Notes under the pieces: model-generated | What the model saw: the letters and a program-made list of their open reading frames with translations, nothing else | Told to the model about the DNA's origin: nothing | Database searches by the model: none | Source of the DNA: Vibrio hibernica | GTDB lineage: Bacteria > Pseudomonadota > Gammaproteobacteria > Enterobacterales > Vibrionaceae | Assembly: GCF_015223435.1 (NCBI RefSeq) | Contig: NZ_VHKO01000007.1 | Location: forward strand, 1 to 64,000 | Length of the DNA stretch: 64,000 bases | Reading direction: 5' to 3' | Translations under genes and position numbers: made by a program | Part shown: in pieces, positions 1 to 11,312 of the stretch | How positions within the stretch are numbered: position 1 is the stretch's first letter | Layout of the letters: each line of letters opens with the position of its first letter

Positions 1-327
1 TACTTAGCGGCAACGTATGAAGGTGGTACAGTTTCTCGTAATTCTAACGATGAATCAGATTTCAACGCTGCAGATGCTTATGCTGGCTACACCTTCGGTG
101 ATAACAACGTAAATATGACGTATAACTACTTCAATGCGGATGAGAATTCATTCAACAACTTGAACGTTAATATGCTTGCAGTTGAATACTCTCGTTACTT
201 TGGTAATGCCACTGTTTATGCCGCTTATAGCTTTAATTTACTTTCCGATAGTGATGCTACAACCGTCTCTAACGGTTCAGCGAACACTGAAGATGAGCTA
301 ATGGTTGGCCTAAAATACGCATTCTAA
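1..327 (+). CDS. Outer-membrane porin, OmpU-like, C-terminal part (5' end outside window)
   Basis: The reading frame is open from base 1 to a stop at 325-327, so only the last 108 residues are present. The protein shows alternating short beta-strand segments rich in Gly, Tyr, Asn and Asp, and it ends in Tyr-Ala-Phe. A C-terminal Phe is the usual outer-membrane insertion signal of trimeric porins. It would form a general diffusion pore. A second porin and dacB follow on the same strand. In V. cholerae ompU sits beside dacB, so this or the next gene is the likely ompU equivalent. I leave the symbol blank because the N-terminus is missing. A hairpin terminator lies about 40 bases after the stop. 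Confidence 0.85.
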   Translation, partial: YLAATYEGGTVSRNSNDESDFNAADAYAGYTFGDNNVNMTYNYFNADENSFNNLNVNMLAVEYSRYFGNATVYAAYSFNLLSDSDATTVSNGSANTEDELMVGLKYAF

Positions 328-368
328 TCTAACTCCTCTATACAGAGGTTAATGATAAATGACTCTTA

Positions 369-398
369 ATACCCGCTAATTTCAGTGGGTATTTTTTT
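369..398 (+). terminator. Rho-independent terminator after the first porin
   Basis: An ACCCGC / GTGGGT stem (371-376 with 385-390, one G-U pair) is followed by seven T residues at 392-398. It separates the two porin genes into different transcripts. Confidence 0.75.
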
Positions 399-493
399 AC
401 CTATTACTTCTATATTTGTCACTTTCAATTACTTCTCGAACAATAAACGTTATGATAAAAACAATTAACAATATCAGCCTGAAATGGATATTC

Positions 494-1558
494 ATGAATC
501 ATAAATTAAGTTCTTCATACCTGCTGCTTGGTTTTATCTCAACACTCCCTTTACCAACATTAGCGGCTGATATTTATAAAACGGATATGGCAAGCTTATC
601 GCTTACCGGACGCGTCGAAGCCCGAGCACAAATTATCGATGGTAAAGCCGATGATCAAACACGAGCCCGTATCAATTTCTTGGGTAAAACCATGATAAAT
701 AATACCATGTATGCCGTCGGTGATTGGGAAGGTGAATTTCAAACCAATCAAAAGGGTGATACTGACCTCACCAACGGGGAAGGTGGCGGCTCACTCAATA
801 CTCGCTACGCGTATGCAGGCTTAGGTGGTAATTTTGGTGAGGTAACTTATGGTGAAAATGATGGCGCTCTAGGCATTCTGACCGATTTTACCGATATCAT
901 GGCCTATCACGGAAATAACGCAGCTTATAAAATCTCAGTAGCGGATCGAACCGATAACATGCTGACTTACAAAGGCCAGTACGATCATTATATTTTAAAA
1001 GCCTCTTACCGCTTTGCCGATAGTAAGGTACCAGAAAATAAGCTCAACCCTGAAGATAATAAGATGATCGACAATAACCAAGATGGTTATTCGGTATCGG
1101 TCACCTATTCTCTTTTTGATACCGGAATCCAATTTGGTGGCGGTTATGCAGAGCAAGCTGACGAAAATGAAGCTATGTTCGCCGCGTCCTATTCTTTAGG
1201 TGATTGGTACATTGCGACTAACGTGGTCAAAGGTGAAAAATATTTATCTACTCTTTTAATATCACCAGCCTCGCCCGAAGTTTACGACAGCTTAGGCTAT
1301 GAATTTGCTACTTCATACACGATAGGGAAAACCGTATTCACCGCCACCTACAATAATTTAGATATGGATACGACCAATACCAGCCACGGTTCTCATGCTG
1401 GCGATGTGAATGACCTCGCCTTTGATGTAAGTTATTATTTTGTATCAAACTTTCGAGCTTATGTTTCCTACAATTTCAACTTGTTAAACACGGGACATGG
1501 TGTGAGCTATGTCGAAGCTGAAGATGATATCGCCCTTGGCATGCGCTACGATTTTTAA
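494..1558 (+). CDS. Second outer-membrane porin (Gram-negative porin superfamily)
   Basis: About 354 residues, and a general diffusion porin by overall form. The N-terminus reads as a signal peptide, MNHKLSSSY, then a hydrophobic stretch, then a cleavage site near Leu-Ala/Ala-Asp at about residue 24. The mature part is full of aromatic and Gly-rich beta-strand segments and ends Arg-Tyr-Asp-Phe, with the terminal Phe typical of porins. I chose ATG 494 because it starts directly at the signal peptide. The frame is open further upstream to a TTG at 416 and an ATG at 452, but those would put charged residues before the hydrophobic core. It is the second of two adjacent porin genes, with its own terminator on each side. 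The pair may have arisen by duplication and divergence, or may reflect different expression needs. Confidence 0.85.
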   Translation: MNHKLSSSYLLLGFISTLPLPTLAADIYKTDMASLSLTGRVEARAQIIDGKADDQTRARINFLGKTMINNTMYAVGDWEGEFQTNQKGDTDLTNGEGGGSLNTRYAYAGLGGNFGEVTYGENDGALGILTDFTDIMAYHGNNAAYKISVADRTDNMLTYKGQYDHYILKASYRFADSKVPENKLNPEDNKMIDNNQDGYSVSVTYSLFDTGIQFGGGYAEQADENEAMFAASYSLGDWYIATNVVKGEKYLSTLLISPASPEVYDSLGYEFATSYTIGKTVFTATYNNLDMDTTNTSHGSHAGDVNDLAFDVSYYFVSNFRAYVSYNFNLLNTGHGVSYVEAEDDIALGMRYDF

Positions 1559-1592
1559 AACTAATCCCAGTTAAAAATCACCATAACATGTC

Positions 1593-1624
1593 ACACGCCA
1601 GCTTATTTAAGATGGCGTTTTTGT
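1593..1624 (+). terminator. Terminator after the second porin
   Basis: An ACGCCA / TGGCGT stem (1595-1600 with 1613-1618) is followed by a short T run. It lies between the porin stop and dacB. Confidence 0.7.
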
Positions 1625-1661
1625 TTATACTGAATCCACTTAATTATAGGGATATCATCTT

Positions 1662-3062
1662 ATGTTTCTCGCAACACTGACCTTAACTATCTCATTTTTT
1701 TCACTCTCAAGCGTGGCTCAAACACTTCCTGAACACTCAGTTCTGCCCGATCAAAACATGCTACCCAATGCAACACAAGTTGGCATCATTGTCGAAACAA
1801 GCAATGTCAAAACCAGTACTAAAAGCGATCAATTATTTCCACCCGCCAGTACCTTAAAACTATTCACCGCATTAGCGGCAAAGTTAGAACTAGGCAACAA
1901 TTTTACTTATCAAACAACGTTAGAGCGCCATAATGAGGATGTAGTCTTACGTTTTAGCGGCGATCCAAGCTTTACTAGCCAAGATTTAGTGAACCTTTTA
2001 AAAGATAGCAAGCTTACCAACATTTCCGGCGATATCATTATTGATCAAAGTGCTTTCACTGGTTACGAGAAAGGTGTGGGCTGGCCTTGGGATATACTTG
2101 GGGTTTGCTACAGTGCAGTATCAAGCGCCATCACGCTAAATGGCAACTGTGTTATGGCTTCTATTTATACTAATGCCGATGGTTCCACTCGTGTATTCAC
2201 GCCTAAACATCAACCTGTATCCGTTACCACCACTGCCAAAGCTGTCACCAAAGAGCAGCAAAAGGAACAATATTGCGATCTTGATTTATCGACAACATTG
2301 GATAACCAATATCAACTTTCAGGGTGCTTGGTTAAACAAAATGAACCACTGCCATTGAACTTCGCCGTACAAAATCCATTTAACTACAGCGCTTCAGTGC
2401 TGAAACAATTATTGATAGCAAATAACATTACGTTTAAAGGCAAAATTCAACAAGCCATTGAACCTCAGCCCAGTGACGAAATCTTAGCCCAACATCAATC
2501 TCAGCCACTTTCTGAATTACTGGAACATATGCTGAAAGACTCTGACAATTTATACGCGAACAACTTGTCTAAAACCATTGGAGGGCAATATTTTAATCAA
2601 GCGGGTTCATTTAGAAATGGAACCGAAGCGATTAAGCGGATTTTATTAGAAAAAGCTAATATCGACTTAAAAAGTGCGGTGATCGAAGATGGGTCAGGAT
2701 TATCTCGAAATAATCGAATTACCCCAAACCAGTTACTTGCCGTATTGGATTATATAAAAACGCATAATGATCAATTAGACATCATGTCATTAATGCCAAC
2801 ATCAGGAATTGATGGCACATTAAAATACCGTTCAAGCATGCGTAAAGATCCGATTAAAGGCAATATCATAGCGAAAAGTGGATCATTATTTGCCACTCAT
2901 AATATGGCCGGTTTTGTACTCAATAAATCAGGTAAACCAACCACCACCTTCGTACAACTCATTACCGATTATTACCCTGATCCAGAACAAAAAGGCTTAC
3001 CACCACTAACGATTTTTGAGCACGATTTTTATCAAAATATGATTCAGCAAGCACAAAAGTAA
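1662..3062 (+). CDS. dacB: D-alanyl-D-alanine carboxypeptidase/endopeptidase (PBP4, peptidase S13)
   Basis: A periplasmic low-molecular-mass penicillin-binding protein that trims or cleaves peptide cross-links in peptidoglycan. The protein is 466 residues, close to the family length of about 475. A signal peptide covers roughly residues 1-19 (ending SSVAQ). All three active-site motifs are visible: SxxK as S63-T-L-K66, SxN as S294-D-N296, and KTG in the form K405-S-G407. The ATG at 1662 has AGGGA about nine bases upstream. The spacing between the SxxK and SxN motifs leaves room for the large inserted domain typical of PBP4. It lies next to the porins, as dacB does beside ompU in V. cholerae, and converges with carB across a shared terminator. 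Confidence 0.93.
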   Translation: MFLATLTLTISFFSLSSVAQTLPEHSVLPDQNMLPNATQVGIIVETSNVKTSTKSDQLFPPASTLKLFTALAAKLELGNNFTYQTTLERHNEDVVLRFSGDPSFTSQDLVNLLKDSKLTNISGDIIIDQSAFTGYEKGVGWPWDILGVCYSAVSSAITLNGNCVMASIYTNADGSTRVFTPKHQPVSVTTTAKAVTKEQQKEQYCDLDLSTTLDNQYQLSGCLVKQNEPLPLNFAVQNPFNYSASVLKQLLIANNITFKGKIQQAIEPQPSDEILAQHQSQPLSELLEHMLKDSDNLYANNLSKTIGGQYFNQAGSFRNGTEAIKRILLEKANIDLKSAVIEDGSGLSRNNRITPNQLLAVLDYIKTHNDQLDIMSLMPTSGIDGTLKYRSSMRKDPIKGNIIAKSGSLFATHNMAGFVLNKSGKPTTTFVQLITDYYPDPEQKGLPPLTIFEHDFYQNMIQQAQK

Positions 3063-3110
3063 TACCAATAAAAAAGCCTATAGAATGTCTCCACTCTATA
3101 GGCTTTGGTA
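3063..3110. terminator. Bidirectional terminator between dacB and carB
   Basis: A perfect 12-bp stem, AAAGCCTATAGA at 3073-3084 with its complement at 3095-3106. It is flanked by TACCAA/TTGGTA, which lengthens the pairing. There is an A run on the left and T-rich sequence on the right, so it can stop transcription from both converging genes. It lies only 13 bases after the carB stop. Confidence 0.85.
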
Positions 3111-3122
3111 TTTTAGGTAAAA

Positions 3123-6100
3123 CTACACTAAAGAAACTCTCACTTGCTCATGCAGTTCTTGGATCGATGTTACCGTACTACGATTATCTTCACTGTGCGC
3201 CATACAAGTGGCAAATGCCGCATTAAGTGTCGTGGTATAGTTCACTTTTTCTTGTAGTGCACCACGGCGTAATAACTTGGAATCTTCAATTGCTTGACGA
3301 CCTGCAGCAGTATTCACAATGTAGGTGTATTCATTATTCTTAATACGGTCAAGAATATGAGGACGACCTTCGTGTACTTTATTTACTAAGCGAGGGTTAA
3401 TGCCCGCTTCGCCTAACACAACTGCTGTACCGTGCGTTGCATCTAACTGGTAACCAAGTTTGATTAACTGCTTGGCAACTTCAACCACACGTTTTTTATC
3501 TTCTTCTCGAACCGAGAGAAGCGCGCGCCCACCTTCAGGGTAAACATTACCAATACCAAGTTCTGCTTTAGCAAACGCTTGAGCAAAAGTTTTACCAACC
3601 CCCATCACTTCACCTGTAGAGCGCATTTCTGGCCCTAATAACGGATCCACGCCTAGGAATTTATTAAAGGGTAAAACTACCTCTTTGACTGAGTAATACG
3701 GTGGAATGATTTCTTTAGTAAAACCTTGTGATTCAAGAGATTGACCCGCCATAACACGCGCTGCAATCTTAGCAATCGGTGCACCCGTTGCTTTCGACAC
3801 AAATGGAACCGTACGCGCGGCGCGAGGGTTAACCTCAATTAAGTACACTTTGCCATCTTTTACAGCAAACTGTGTATTCATTAGGCCACGCACGCCCAGC
3901 TCAAATGCCAATTTCTCAACTTGCTCACGCATCACATCCTGAATTTCTTTGCTTAGCGTATAAGCCGGCAAAGAACAGGCAGAGTCACCAGAGTGAACAC
4001 CGGCTTGTTCGATATGCTCCATGATGCCTGCAATAACGACTCGCTCGCCATCACAAATTGCATCAACATCCACTTCTACCGCGTCATCAAGGAATAAATC
4101 AAGAAGGACAGGAGATTCATTCGATACGCTCACCGCGTCATTGAAATAGCGACGTAAATCTTGCTCATCGTAAACAATTTCCATTGCACGACCACCCAAC
4201 ACATACGATGGGCGAACCACTAATGGATAACCAATTTCACGCGATTTCTCTAGAGCTTGTTCCATTGTCGTCACGGTTGCATTCTTTGGCTGTAATAAAC
4301 CTAAGCGATCAACGGCAGTTTGGAAACGTTCACGATCTTCTGCGCGGTCAATGGCATCAGGGCTCGTTCCGATAACCGGTACGCCAGCCGCTTCTAATGC
4401 ACGTGCAAGTTTAAGCGGTGTTTGACCACCGTATTGAACAATTACACCTTTCGGTTTTTCAATACGTACGATTTCAAGTACATCTTCCAAAGTAACAGGT
4501 TCGAAATATAAACGGTCTGAAGTATCGTAATCAGTTGATACTGTTTCAGGGTTACAGTTCACCATAATGGTTTCGTAACCATCTTCGCGTAATGCTATAG
4601 AAGCATGAACACAGCAATAATCAAACTCAATACCTTGACCGATACGGTTTGGACCACCACCTAGCACCATGATTTTATCGCGGTCAGATGGGTTAGCCTC
4701 ACACTCTTCATCATAAGTTGAATACATATATGCCGTATCAGACGAAAATTCTGCTGCGCAAGTATCGACACGCTTATAAACAGGGTGGATATTAAATTGC
4801 TCACGAGCGCGGCGAATTTCAGTTTCTGCAACACCTAAGATAGTGGCTAAGCGTGCATCACCAAAGCCTTTACGCTTCATCTTACGCAGAACATCTTCAT
4901 TCAAACCAGCCAATCCACCTGCTCTAACTTCATCTTCAAGTTGAACTAGCTCTTCGATTTGAACCAAGAACCAACGATCGACGTTGGTTAAGTTGAAAAC
5001 ACCATCGACTGACATGCCAGCACGGAATGCATCGGCAATGTACCAAATACGATCACAACCTGCTTCTTTCAATTCTTGACGAATTTTAGTCAATGCATCA
5101 GGTGAATCTAAATCGACCATTTCATCAAAACCATCACGGCCAACTTCTAAACCACGCAATGCTTTTTGCAAAGACTCTTGTTGGTTACGACCAATCGCCA
5201 TCACTTCGCCAACCGACTTCATTTGTGTAGTCAGACGGTCATTCGCACCAGCAAATTTTTCGAAGTTAAAACGAGGAATTTTAGTCACAACGTAATCGAT
5301 TGTCGGTTCAAACGAGGCTGGTGTTGCACCGCCAGTGATATCATTCATCAATTCATCAAGCGTATAACCAATCGCCAGTTTCGCAGCAATTTTAGCAATC
5401 GGGAAACCCGTCGCTTTTGATGCCAATGCAGAAGAGCGAGATACACGAGGGTTCATCTCAATGATAACCATGCGGCCATCTTTTGGATTAATACCAAACT
5501 GAACGTTAGAACCGCCTGTTTCTACACCAATCTCACGTAAAACCGCTAAAGAAGCATTACGCATTAATTGGTATTCTTTATCAGTTAAGGTTTGAGCTGG
5601 AGCAACCGTGATTGAATCACCAGTATGGATCCCCATAGCGTCGAAATTTTCAATCGTGCATACGATGATACAGTTATCCGCTTTATCACGGACCACTTCC
5701 ATTTCGTATTCTTTCCAACCAATCAAAGATTCGTCGATGAGCAACTCGTGCGTTGGCGAAAGGTCAAAGCCTCGATGACAAATCTCCTCGAATTCTTCCT
5801 TGTTATATGCGATTCCACCACCAGAACCACCCATCGTAAAAGATGGACGGATGATACAAGGGAAACCAACCATCTCTTGAACTTTGTAAGCTTCTTCCAT
5901 CGTCTTTGCAGTGTCAGCACGTGGACACTCAAGACCAATAGATTTCATTGCTTTATCAAAGCGAGAGCGATCTTCTGCTTTATCAATAGCATCAGCCGTT
6001 GCGCCAATCATTTCAACATTAAATTCAGCTAATACACCATGCTTTTCCAGCTCAAGTGCACAGTTCAATGCCGTTTGACCACCCATAGTAGGCAGAACTG

Positions 6101-6353
6101 CATCCGGACGCTCTTTAGCGATAATGTTACGAACCACTTCCCAATGAATCGGCTCGATATACGTTGCATCAGCCATCTCAGGATCAGTCATAATGGTGGC
6201 TGGATTCGAGTTAACGAGAATAACTCGGTACCCTTCTTCGCGCAGTGCTTTACAAGCTTGTGCGCCAGAGTAGTCAAATTCACAGGCTTGGCCGATAACG
6301 ATCGGGCCAGCACCTAAAATCAGAACACTTTTAATGTCAGTACGTTTTGGCAT
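3123..6353 (-). CDS. carB: Carbamoyl-phosphate synthase large subunit
   Basis: Makes carbamoyl phosphate from ammonia (channelled from CarA), bicarbonate and two ATP, feeding pyrimidine and arginine synthesis in the cytosol. The 1076 residues match the family length of about 1073. The protein is an internal duplication. Each half has a pre-ATP-grasp segment (GAGPIVIGQ near residue 14, GGGPNRIGQ in the second half) and an ATP-grasp fold with a Gly-rich loop (GGSGGG; GGRAME). An MGS-like allosteric domain forms the last 140 or so residues. It starts 14 bases after the carA stop, so it is co-transcribed from the carA promoters. A strong bidirectional terminator closes the operon. Confidence 0.98.
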   Translation of the reverse strand: MPKRTDIKSVLILGAGPIVIGQACEFDYSGAQACKALREEGYRVILVNSNPATIMTDPEMADATYIEPIHWEVVRNIIAKERPDAVLPTMGGQTALNCALELEKHGVLAEFNVEMIGATADAIDKAEDRSRFDKAMKSIGLECPRADTAKTMEEAYKVQEMVGFPCIIRPSFTMGGSGGGIAYNKEEFEEICHRGFDLSPTHELLIDESLIGWKEYEMEVVRDKADNCIIVCTIENFDAMGIHTGDSITVAPAQTLTDKEYQLMRNASLAVLREIGVETGGSNVQFGINPKDGRMVIIEMNPRVSRSSALASKATGFPIAKIAAKLAIGYTLDELMNDITGGATPASFEPTIDYVVTKIPRFNFEKFAGANDRLTTQMKSVGEVMAIGRNQQESLQKALRGLEVGRDGFDEMVDLDSPDALTKIRQELKEAGCDRIWYIADAFRAGMSVDGVFNLTNVDRWFLVQIEELVQLEDEVRAGGLAGLNEDVLRKMKRKGFGDARLATILGVAETEIRRAREQFNIHPVYKRVDTCAAEFSSDTAYMYSTYDEECEANPSDRDKIMVLGGGPNRIGQGIEFDYCCVHASIALREDGYETIMVNCNPETVSTDYDTSDRLYFEPVTLEDVLEIVRIEKPKGVIVQYGGQTPLKLARALEAAGVPVIGTSPDAIDRAEDRERFQTAVDRLGLLQPKNATVTTMEQALEKSREIGYPLVVRPSYVLGGRAMEIVYDEQDLRRYFNDAVSVSNESPVLLDLFLDDAVEVDVDAICDGERVVIAGIMEHIEQAGVHSGDSACSLPAYTLSKEIQDVMREQVEKLAFELGVRGLMNTQFAVKDGKVYLIEVNPRAARTVPFVSKATGAPIAKIAARVMAGQSLESQGFTKEIIPPYYSVKEVVLPFNKFLGVDPLLGPEMRSTGEVMGVGKTFAQAFAKAELGIGNVYPEGGRALLSVREEDKKRVVEVAKQLIKLGYQLDATHGTAVVLGEAGINPRLVNKVHEGRPHILDRIKNNEYTYIVNTAAGRQAIEDSKLLRRGALQEKVNYTTTLNAAFATCMAHSEDNRSTVTSIQELHEQVRVSLV

Positions 6354-6367
6354 GCTACTACTCCGAA

Positions 6368-7510
6368 TTAGGCTTGCTTATGTGATTTAATAAGATCGAT
6401 GAAGTGATTAAACAGTGGCGCAGCATCATGTGGGCCTGGGCTTGCTTCTGGGTGGCCTTGAAAGCTAAACGCTGGTTTATCGGTACGATGAATACCCTGC
6501 AAAGAACCATCAAATAATGACTTATGTGTCGCTCGTAGTGTTTCAGGTAATGTCGCTTCATCAGCAGCAAAACCGTGATTTTGAGAAGTGATCATGACAA
6601 CATCACGATCAAGGTCTTTTACTGGATGATTCGCCCCGTGATGACCAAATTTCATTTTGATGGTTTTGGCACCTGATGCTAAGGCTAGGATTTGGTGTCC
6701 TAAACAGATACCAAAGATAGGCAAACCTTTTTCTAAGAAAATCTTAGTCGCCTCAATAGCATATGTACAAGGCTCAGGATCGCCAGGGCCATTTGATAAG
6801 AAAATACCATCCGGATTTAAGGCCAGAACCTCTTCTGCGCTGGTTTGTGCAGGAACCACGGTTAAGCGACAGCCACGGTCAACTAACATACGTAAAATAT
6901 TACGTTTAGCACCAAAGTCATAAGCGACGACATGGAAAGGCAACTCTGAATCGGATTTAGCTTCAGGCAAACCACCCGTTAATGTCCAAGAGCCTTGCTT
7001 CCATGAGTACGTTTCTTTGGTCGAAACAACTTTTGCTAAATCCATTCCTTTAAGACCAGGAAACTCTTTCGCTTTTGCTAATGCAAGCGCTTCATCAAGG
7101 TTATTACCAGCAACGATGCAACCATTCTGTGTGCCCTTTTCACGCAATAATCGCGTCAATTTACGCGTATCAATATCAGCAATGCCGACAATATTTTGTG
7201 ATTTTAAGTATTCAGAAAGGGTTTGTTCACTGCGGAAGTTTGAAGCAATAAGAGGAAGGTCACGGATAACTAAGCCTTGCGCATGAATAGCTGAAGATTC
7301 TTCATCTTCTGAGTTAGTTCCGGTATTGCCAATATGAGGATAAGTAAGAGTAACAATTTGCTGCGAATAAGAAGGATCGGTAAGAATTTCTTGATACCCC
7401 GTCATCGAGGTATTGAAGACAACTTCTCCCACGGCGGAACCAAAAGCTCCAATGGATTGGCCGCGGAACACTGTCCCATCTTCTAGGACTAACAGTGCTG
7501 AATTATTCAA
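6368..7510 (-). CDS. carA: Carbamoyl-phosphate synthase small (glutaminase) subunit
   Basis: Hydrolyses glutamine and passes ammonia to CarB. It is 380 residues, full family length. The N-terminal CPSase small-chain domain is followed by a class I glutamine amidotransferase domain. The nucleophile is Cys269 in FGICLGHQ, and the His-Pro-Glu of the catalytic triad is in [10 protein letters not shown]. The start is TTG at 7510-7508, with GGAGG six bases upstream. E. coli carA also begins with TTG at the same place, so this rare start looks conserved rather than an error. The gene heads the carAB operon, with two promoters and arginine-type operator sequence directly before it. Confidence 0.97.
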   Translation of the reverse strand: MNNSALLVLEDGTVFRGQSIGAFGSAVGEVVFNTSMTGYQEILTDPSYSQQIVTLTYPHIGNTGTNSEDEESSAIHAQGLVIRDLPLIASNFRSEQTLSEYLKSQNIVGIADIDTRKLTRLLREKGTQNGCIVAGNNLDEALALAKAKEFPGLKGMDLAKVVSTKETYSWKQGSWTLTGGLPEAKSDSELPFHVVAYDFGAKRNILRMLVDRGCRLTVVPAQTSAEEVLALNPDGIFLSNGPGDPEPCTYAIEATKIFLEKGLPIFGICLGHQILALASGAKTIKMKFGHHGANHPVKDLDRDVVMITSQNHGFAADEATLPETLRATHKSLFDGSLQGIHRTDKPAFSFQGHPEASPGPHDAAPLFNHFIDLIKSHKQA

Positions 7511-7519
7511 GACAACCTC

Positions 7520-7570
7520 CAGAATAAAAATTCAAAATACATACATAAGCTTGCGCTTTCGTCTTACCAA
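7520..7570 (-). promoter_or_regulatory. carAB downstream promoter (P2-like) overlapping ArgR boxes
   Basis: On the minus strand TTGGTA (7570-7565) and TATGTA (7547-7542) are 17 bases apart, a plausible sigma-70 promoter. Overlapping the -10 and running to the carA ribosome site are sequences resembling ARG boxes. The clearer one reads TGAAT-TTTT-ATTCT, and a weaker one sits just upstream. In E. coli two ARG boxes overlap carP2 and abut the Shine-Dalgarno in the same layout. I infer arginine/ArgR repression here. The consensus match is good for one box and poor for the other. Confidence 0.6.
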
Positions 7571-7605
7571 ATCGCCATTTTATGGAATTTAGATAAATTG
7601 GCGCT

Positions 7606-7634
7606 ATTCTAGAGATGTGAACTTAAGCTGTCAA
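7606..7634 (-). promoter_or_regulatory. carAB upstream promoter (P1-like)
   Basis: On the minus strand a perfect -35 TTGACA (7634-7629), a 17-base spacer and -10 TAGAAT (7611-7606). Start of transcription is expected near 7599, giving a leader of about 90 bases before carA. It corresponds in position to E. coli carP1, the promoter controlled by pyrimidines and purines. I cannot see the regulator sites here. Confidence 0.75.
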
Positions 7635-7648
7635 CATTAAGCAAAAAA

Positions 7649-7690
7649 GAAAGGCGCTATTTAAGCGGCCTTGTTTGTTTTTTTTTATAA
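7649..7690. terminator. Bidirectional hairpin upstream of carA promoter P1
   Basis: AAGGC-GCT pairs with AGC-GCCTT (one bulged base) around 7651-7672. Nine T residues occur nearby on the + strand, and an interrupted T run follows on the minus strand. It lies between dapB and the carAB promoter and would insulate carAB from read-through. Confidence 0.5.
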
Positions 7691-8068
7691 AGTCGATGAA
7701 ATGACATCTTAAGTAGTCAGTTTAAGTCAGTAAGCTCTGACTTTATGTTTCCATGATCGAATAAATGCTCTTTATATCTAAAAATATAATAACTCGCACT
7801 TTAATGGTTAAAACCTTCATTATAACCTTCACTTTTAACCACTTAAGATGAGAAATCCAATTAAGAGCCTAAAAAACCAATACAACATATCAATAAATCT
7901 GACTATTAAAATTTAAAAATAAAAAAAGATCTCACTAAGTGAGATCTTTTTTAACTATTCTCTATTTATCAATGCAATAAAAAGTGAATATTTGCTCAAA
8001 AGCTAAGTTTTCATGCAATCGTTTACCAAATCGTTTGCGTCATTCATACAATCACAGTTAATTTTCAG
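7691..8068. other. dapB-carA intergenic region, no gene seen
   Basis: No coding frame with support. It contains a small hairpin (AAGTCAG 7724-7730 with CTGACTT 7737-7743) and a wider one (GGTTAAAA 7806-7813 with TTTTAACC 7833-7840). The dapB terminator lies at 7922-7952. The rest is AT-rich sequence with no feature I recognise. Confidence 0.5.
7922..7952. terminator. Terminator downstream of dapB
   Basis: A nearly perfect palindrome: AAAAAAGATCTCAC pairs with its complement, with A and T runs on the two sides. It lies about 115 bases beyond the dapB stop and can work on either strand. Confidence 0.8.
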
Positions 8069-9374
<1,306 letters not shown>

Positions 9375-9438
9375 TTATTTATATCCTAGGTTAAACTGAT
9401 GCTAAATATAATAGGTTATTGCTTTGCTTCTTATTAAT

Positions 9439-10194
9439 TCATTCGCGCTTTTTAACAAGCAACTGTTCCTTAATAAAATGCCCCAGCAAGTGTTCCTGTT
9501 CGTCAGTCAGAGCTAGATTTTCCAGAAGCTCTGGTCTTCTAAGCCAAGTACGGCCCAGCGATTGTTTTAATCGCCAGCGACGAATATCCTCATGGTTTCC
9601 AGACTTCAATACTTTTGGTACTTCTTGTCCATCTAACACATCAGGACGAGTATAATGCGGACAATCCAGTAAACCATTCGCAAAAGAATCCTCTTCTGCC
9701 GACGCAAAATCCCCAAGTACACCCGGAACAAACCGAGAAACCGAATCAATGAGTGTCATGGCTGGAATTTCCCCACCCGTCATTACAAAATCCCCTATCG
9801 ACCATTCTTCATCGACATAAGATTGAATAATACGTTCATCTATCCCTTCATAACGACCACAAATAAGAATCAAGTTCTCATTCGTCGCTAATTCTTCAAC
9901 CCCTTGTTGGTCGAGCTTTCGACCTTGAGGTGAAAGATAGATAACTTTCGCCGTTTTCGGTGAAGCTTGTTTGGCTGCTTCAATGGCATCGCGCAAAGGC
10001 TTAACCATCATCAACATTCCAGGGCCGCCACCATAAGGTCTGTCATCCACAGTGTGATGTTTATCATGAGTGAAATCACGAGGATTCCAAGTTTCTAATG
10101 ATAAAAGACCTTTCTTTACCGCTTGACCAGTAACACCAAAATCAGAAACGGCTCGAAACATATCAGGAAACAGGCTAATTATGCCAATCCACAT
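9439..10194 (-). CDS. trmD: tRNA (guanine37-N1)-methyltransferase
   Basis: Methylates G37 next to the anticodon in tRNAs reading CNN codons, preventing +1 frameshifts, with S-adenosylmethionine as donor. It is 251 residues, family length. The N-terminus [13 protein letters not shown], the [13 protein letters not shown] segment, and the [12 protein letters not shown] and GDFVMTGGE motifs of the trefoil-knot SPOUT fold are all present. It is third in the rpsP operon, 47 bases after rimM. Confidence 0.98.
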   Translation of the reverse strand: MWIGIISLFPDMFRAVSDFGVTGQAVKKGLLSLETWNPRDFTHDKHHTVDDRPYGGGPGMLMMVKPLRDAIEAAKQASPKTAKVIYLSPQGRKLDQQGVEELATNENLILICGRYEGIDERIIQSYVDEEWSIGDFVMTGGEIPAMTLIDSVSRFVPGVLGDFASAEEDSFANGLLDCPHYTRPDVLDGQEVPKVLKSGNHEDIRRWRLKQSLGRTWLRRPELLENLALTDEQEHLLGHFIKEQLLVKKRE

Positions 10195-10241
10195 CGCGTT
10201 ACTCGCTTATTCTGTTAAGTGTCCATCTTCTTATTAGAAGA

Positions 10242-10775
10242 TTAGAATCCAGGATCCCAGTCAACTTCGATCCGTTGAGCGTTGCGATCAACATGTTTGA
10301 TCACTTGCTCTTCAAGGTACGGGATTAATCGTTCCTTTTGGCCAAAAGCATCTTTAAGATTTGCTTTCACTACCAAAACATCATTTGAGCCAGTTTCCAT
10401 TAGGTCGGTGACCTCACCAAGGTGGTAACCTTTAGTGGTAAAAACTTGCATACCAAATAACTCACGCCAGTAGAATTCTTCTTCTGACAATTCAGGTAAT
10501 GACACAGGGTCAATTAGGATTTCAACGTTGGCATACGGCTGTGCATCTTCACGCACATCAACACCTTCCAGCTTACACACATAACCATTGTTATGACGCT
10601 TCCAGCTTTCTACTTTGAACTCAACCAATTTACCCTTTTGGTTAATAAACCAAGGGGCGTAATCAAAAATACTTTCGCCATTGTCGGTATAGGAAAAAAC
10701 TTTAAGCCAACCACGAATGCCATAAGAAGAACCAAGCTTACCTACAACAATTTTTTCGTTTTTTTGTTCACTCAT
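10242..10775 (-). CDS. rimM: Ribosome maturation factor RimM
   Basis: Binds S19 and helps mature the head of the 30S subunit. It is 177 residues, family length. The N-terminal RimM barrel begins with [18 protein letters not shown]-terminal PRC-barrel domain follows ([14 protein letters not shown] through the [14 protein letters not shown] segment), ending in DWDPGF as is usual. It lies between rpsP (49 bases upstream) and trmD. Confidence 0.97.
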   Translation of the reverse strand: MSEQKNEKIVVGKLGSSYGIRGWLKVFSYTDNGESIFDYAPWFINQKGKLVEFKVESWKRHNNGYVCKLEGVDVREDAQPYANVEILIDPVSLPELSEEEFYWRELFGMQVFTTKGYHLGEVTDLMETGSNDVLVVKANLKDAFGQKERLIPYLEEQVIKHVDRNAQRIEVDWDPGF

Positions 10776-10824
10776 TGCTTTTACCTTTCACCCAACAACT
10801 CAATTTTGTATTCACTAATTCGTA

Positions 10825-11073
10825 TTAAGCCGCTTTTTGAGCGTCTTTAACTAATTTAGCAACACGGTCAGATAGAGATGCGCCTTGACCAACCCAATGG
10901 TTAACACGATCTAGGTCTAAACGAAGACCTTCTTCTTGACCTTGAGCAGTAGGGTTAAAGAAACCTACGTTTTCAATGTAACGGCCAGTTGATACAAAAC
11001 GGCTGTCTGCTACAACAACTTGATAAAATGGACGCTTTTTAGCGCCGTGACGTGCCAAACGAATGGTAACCAT
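10825..11073 (-). CDS. rpsP: 30S ribosomal protein S16
   Basis: A small-subunit protein needed for 30S assembly. I start it at ATG 11073 ([18 protein letters not shown]), which gives the family length of 82 residues and puts AGAGGA just upstream. The frame runs open further to 11115, but those extra residues have no counterpart in S16. It is the first gene of the rpsP-rimM-trmD-rplS operon, with a promoter about 130 bases upstream. Confidence 0.97.
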   Translation of the reverse strand: MVTIRLARHGAKKRPFYQVVVADSRFVSTGRYIENVGFFNPTAQGQEEGLRLDLDRVNHWVGQGASLSDRVAKLVKDAQKAA

Positions 11074-11202
11074 ATCGTCCTCTTTTTGCTTTCTCAAAAA
11101 ATAAATTAGCCCCAAACAGTGTTTTTTAATTAACTTTAAGCCATTAGCTTTAGATTAAATTAAAAAATGACTTGGGGCCTCGTGCCAAAATAAAGCCCCC
11201 GA

Positions 11203-11230
11203 ATTTTACTCTTATTCAGAGTCAATGCAA
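11203..11230 (-). promoter_or_regulatory. Promoter of the rpsP operon
   Basis: On the minus strand TTGCAT (11230-11225), a 16-base spacer and TAAAAT (11208-11203). Transcription would start near 11196, leaving a leader of about 120 bases. A GC-rich stem (GGGGC with GCCCC, about 11175-11200) lies in this leader and could be a structural element. Confidence 0.55.
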
Positions 11231-11312
11231 GGGCTTTAGATGTTTTTCTAATTTTAACGGTCCAATACAAAAGTGTGAAACATTTCACACTATTCAAGTA
11301 GGCAATGAATAC

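Noticed and set aside
5166-6317. Several + strand frames inside carB
   Set aside because: Antisense shadows of a well-supported gene.
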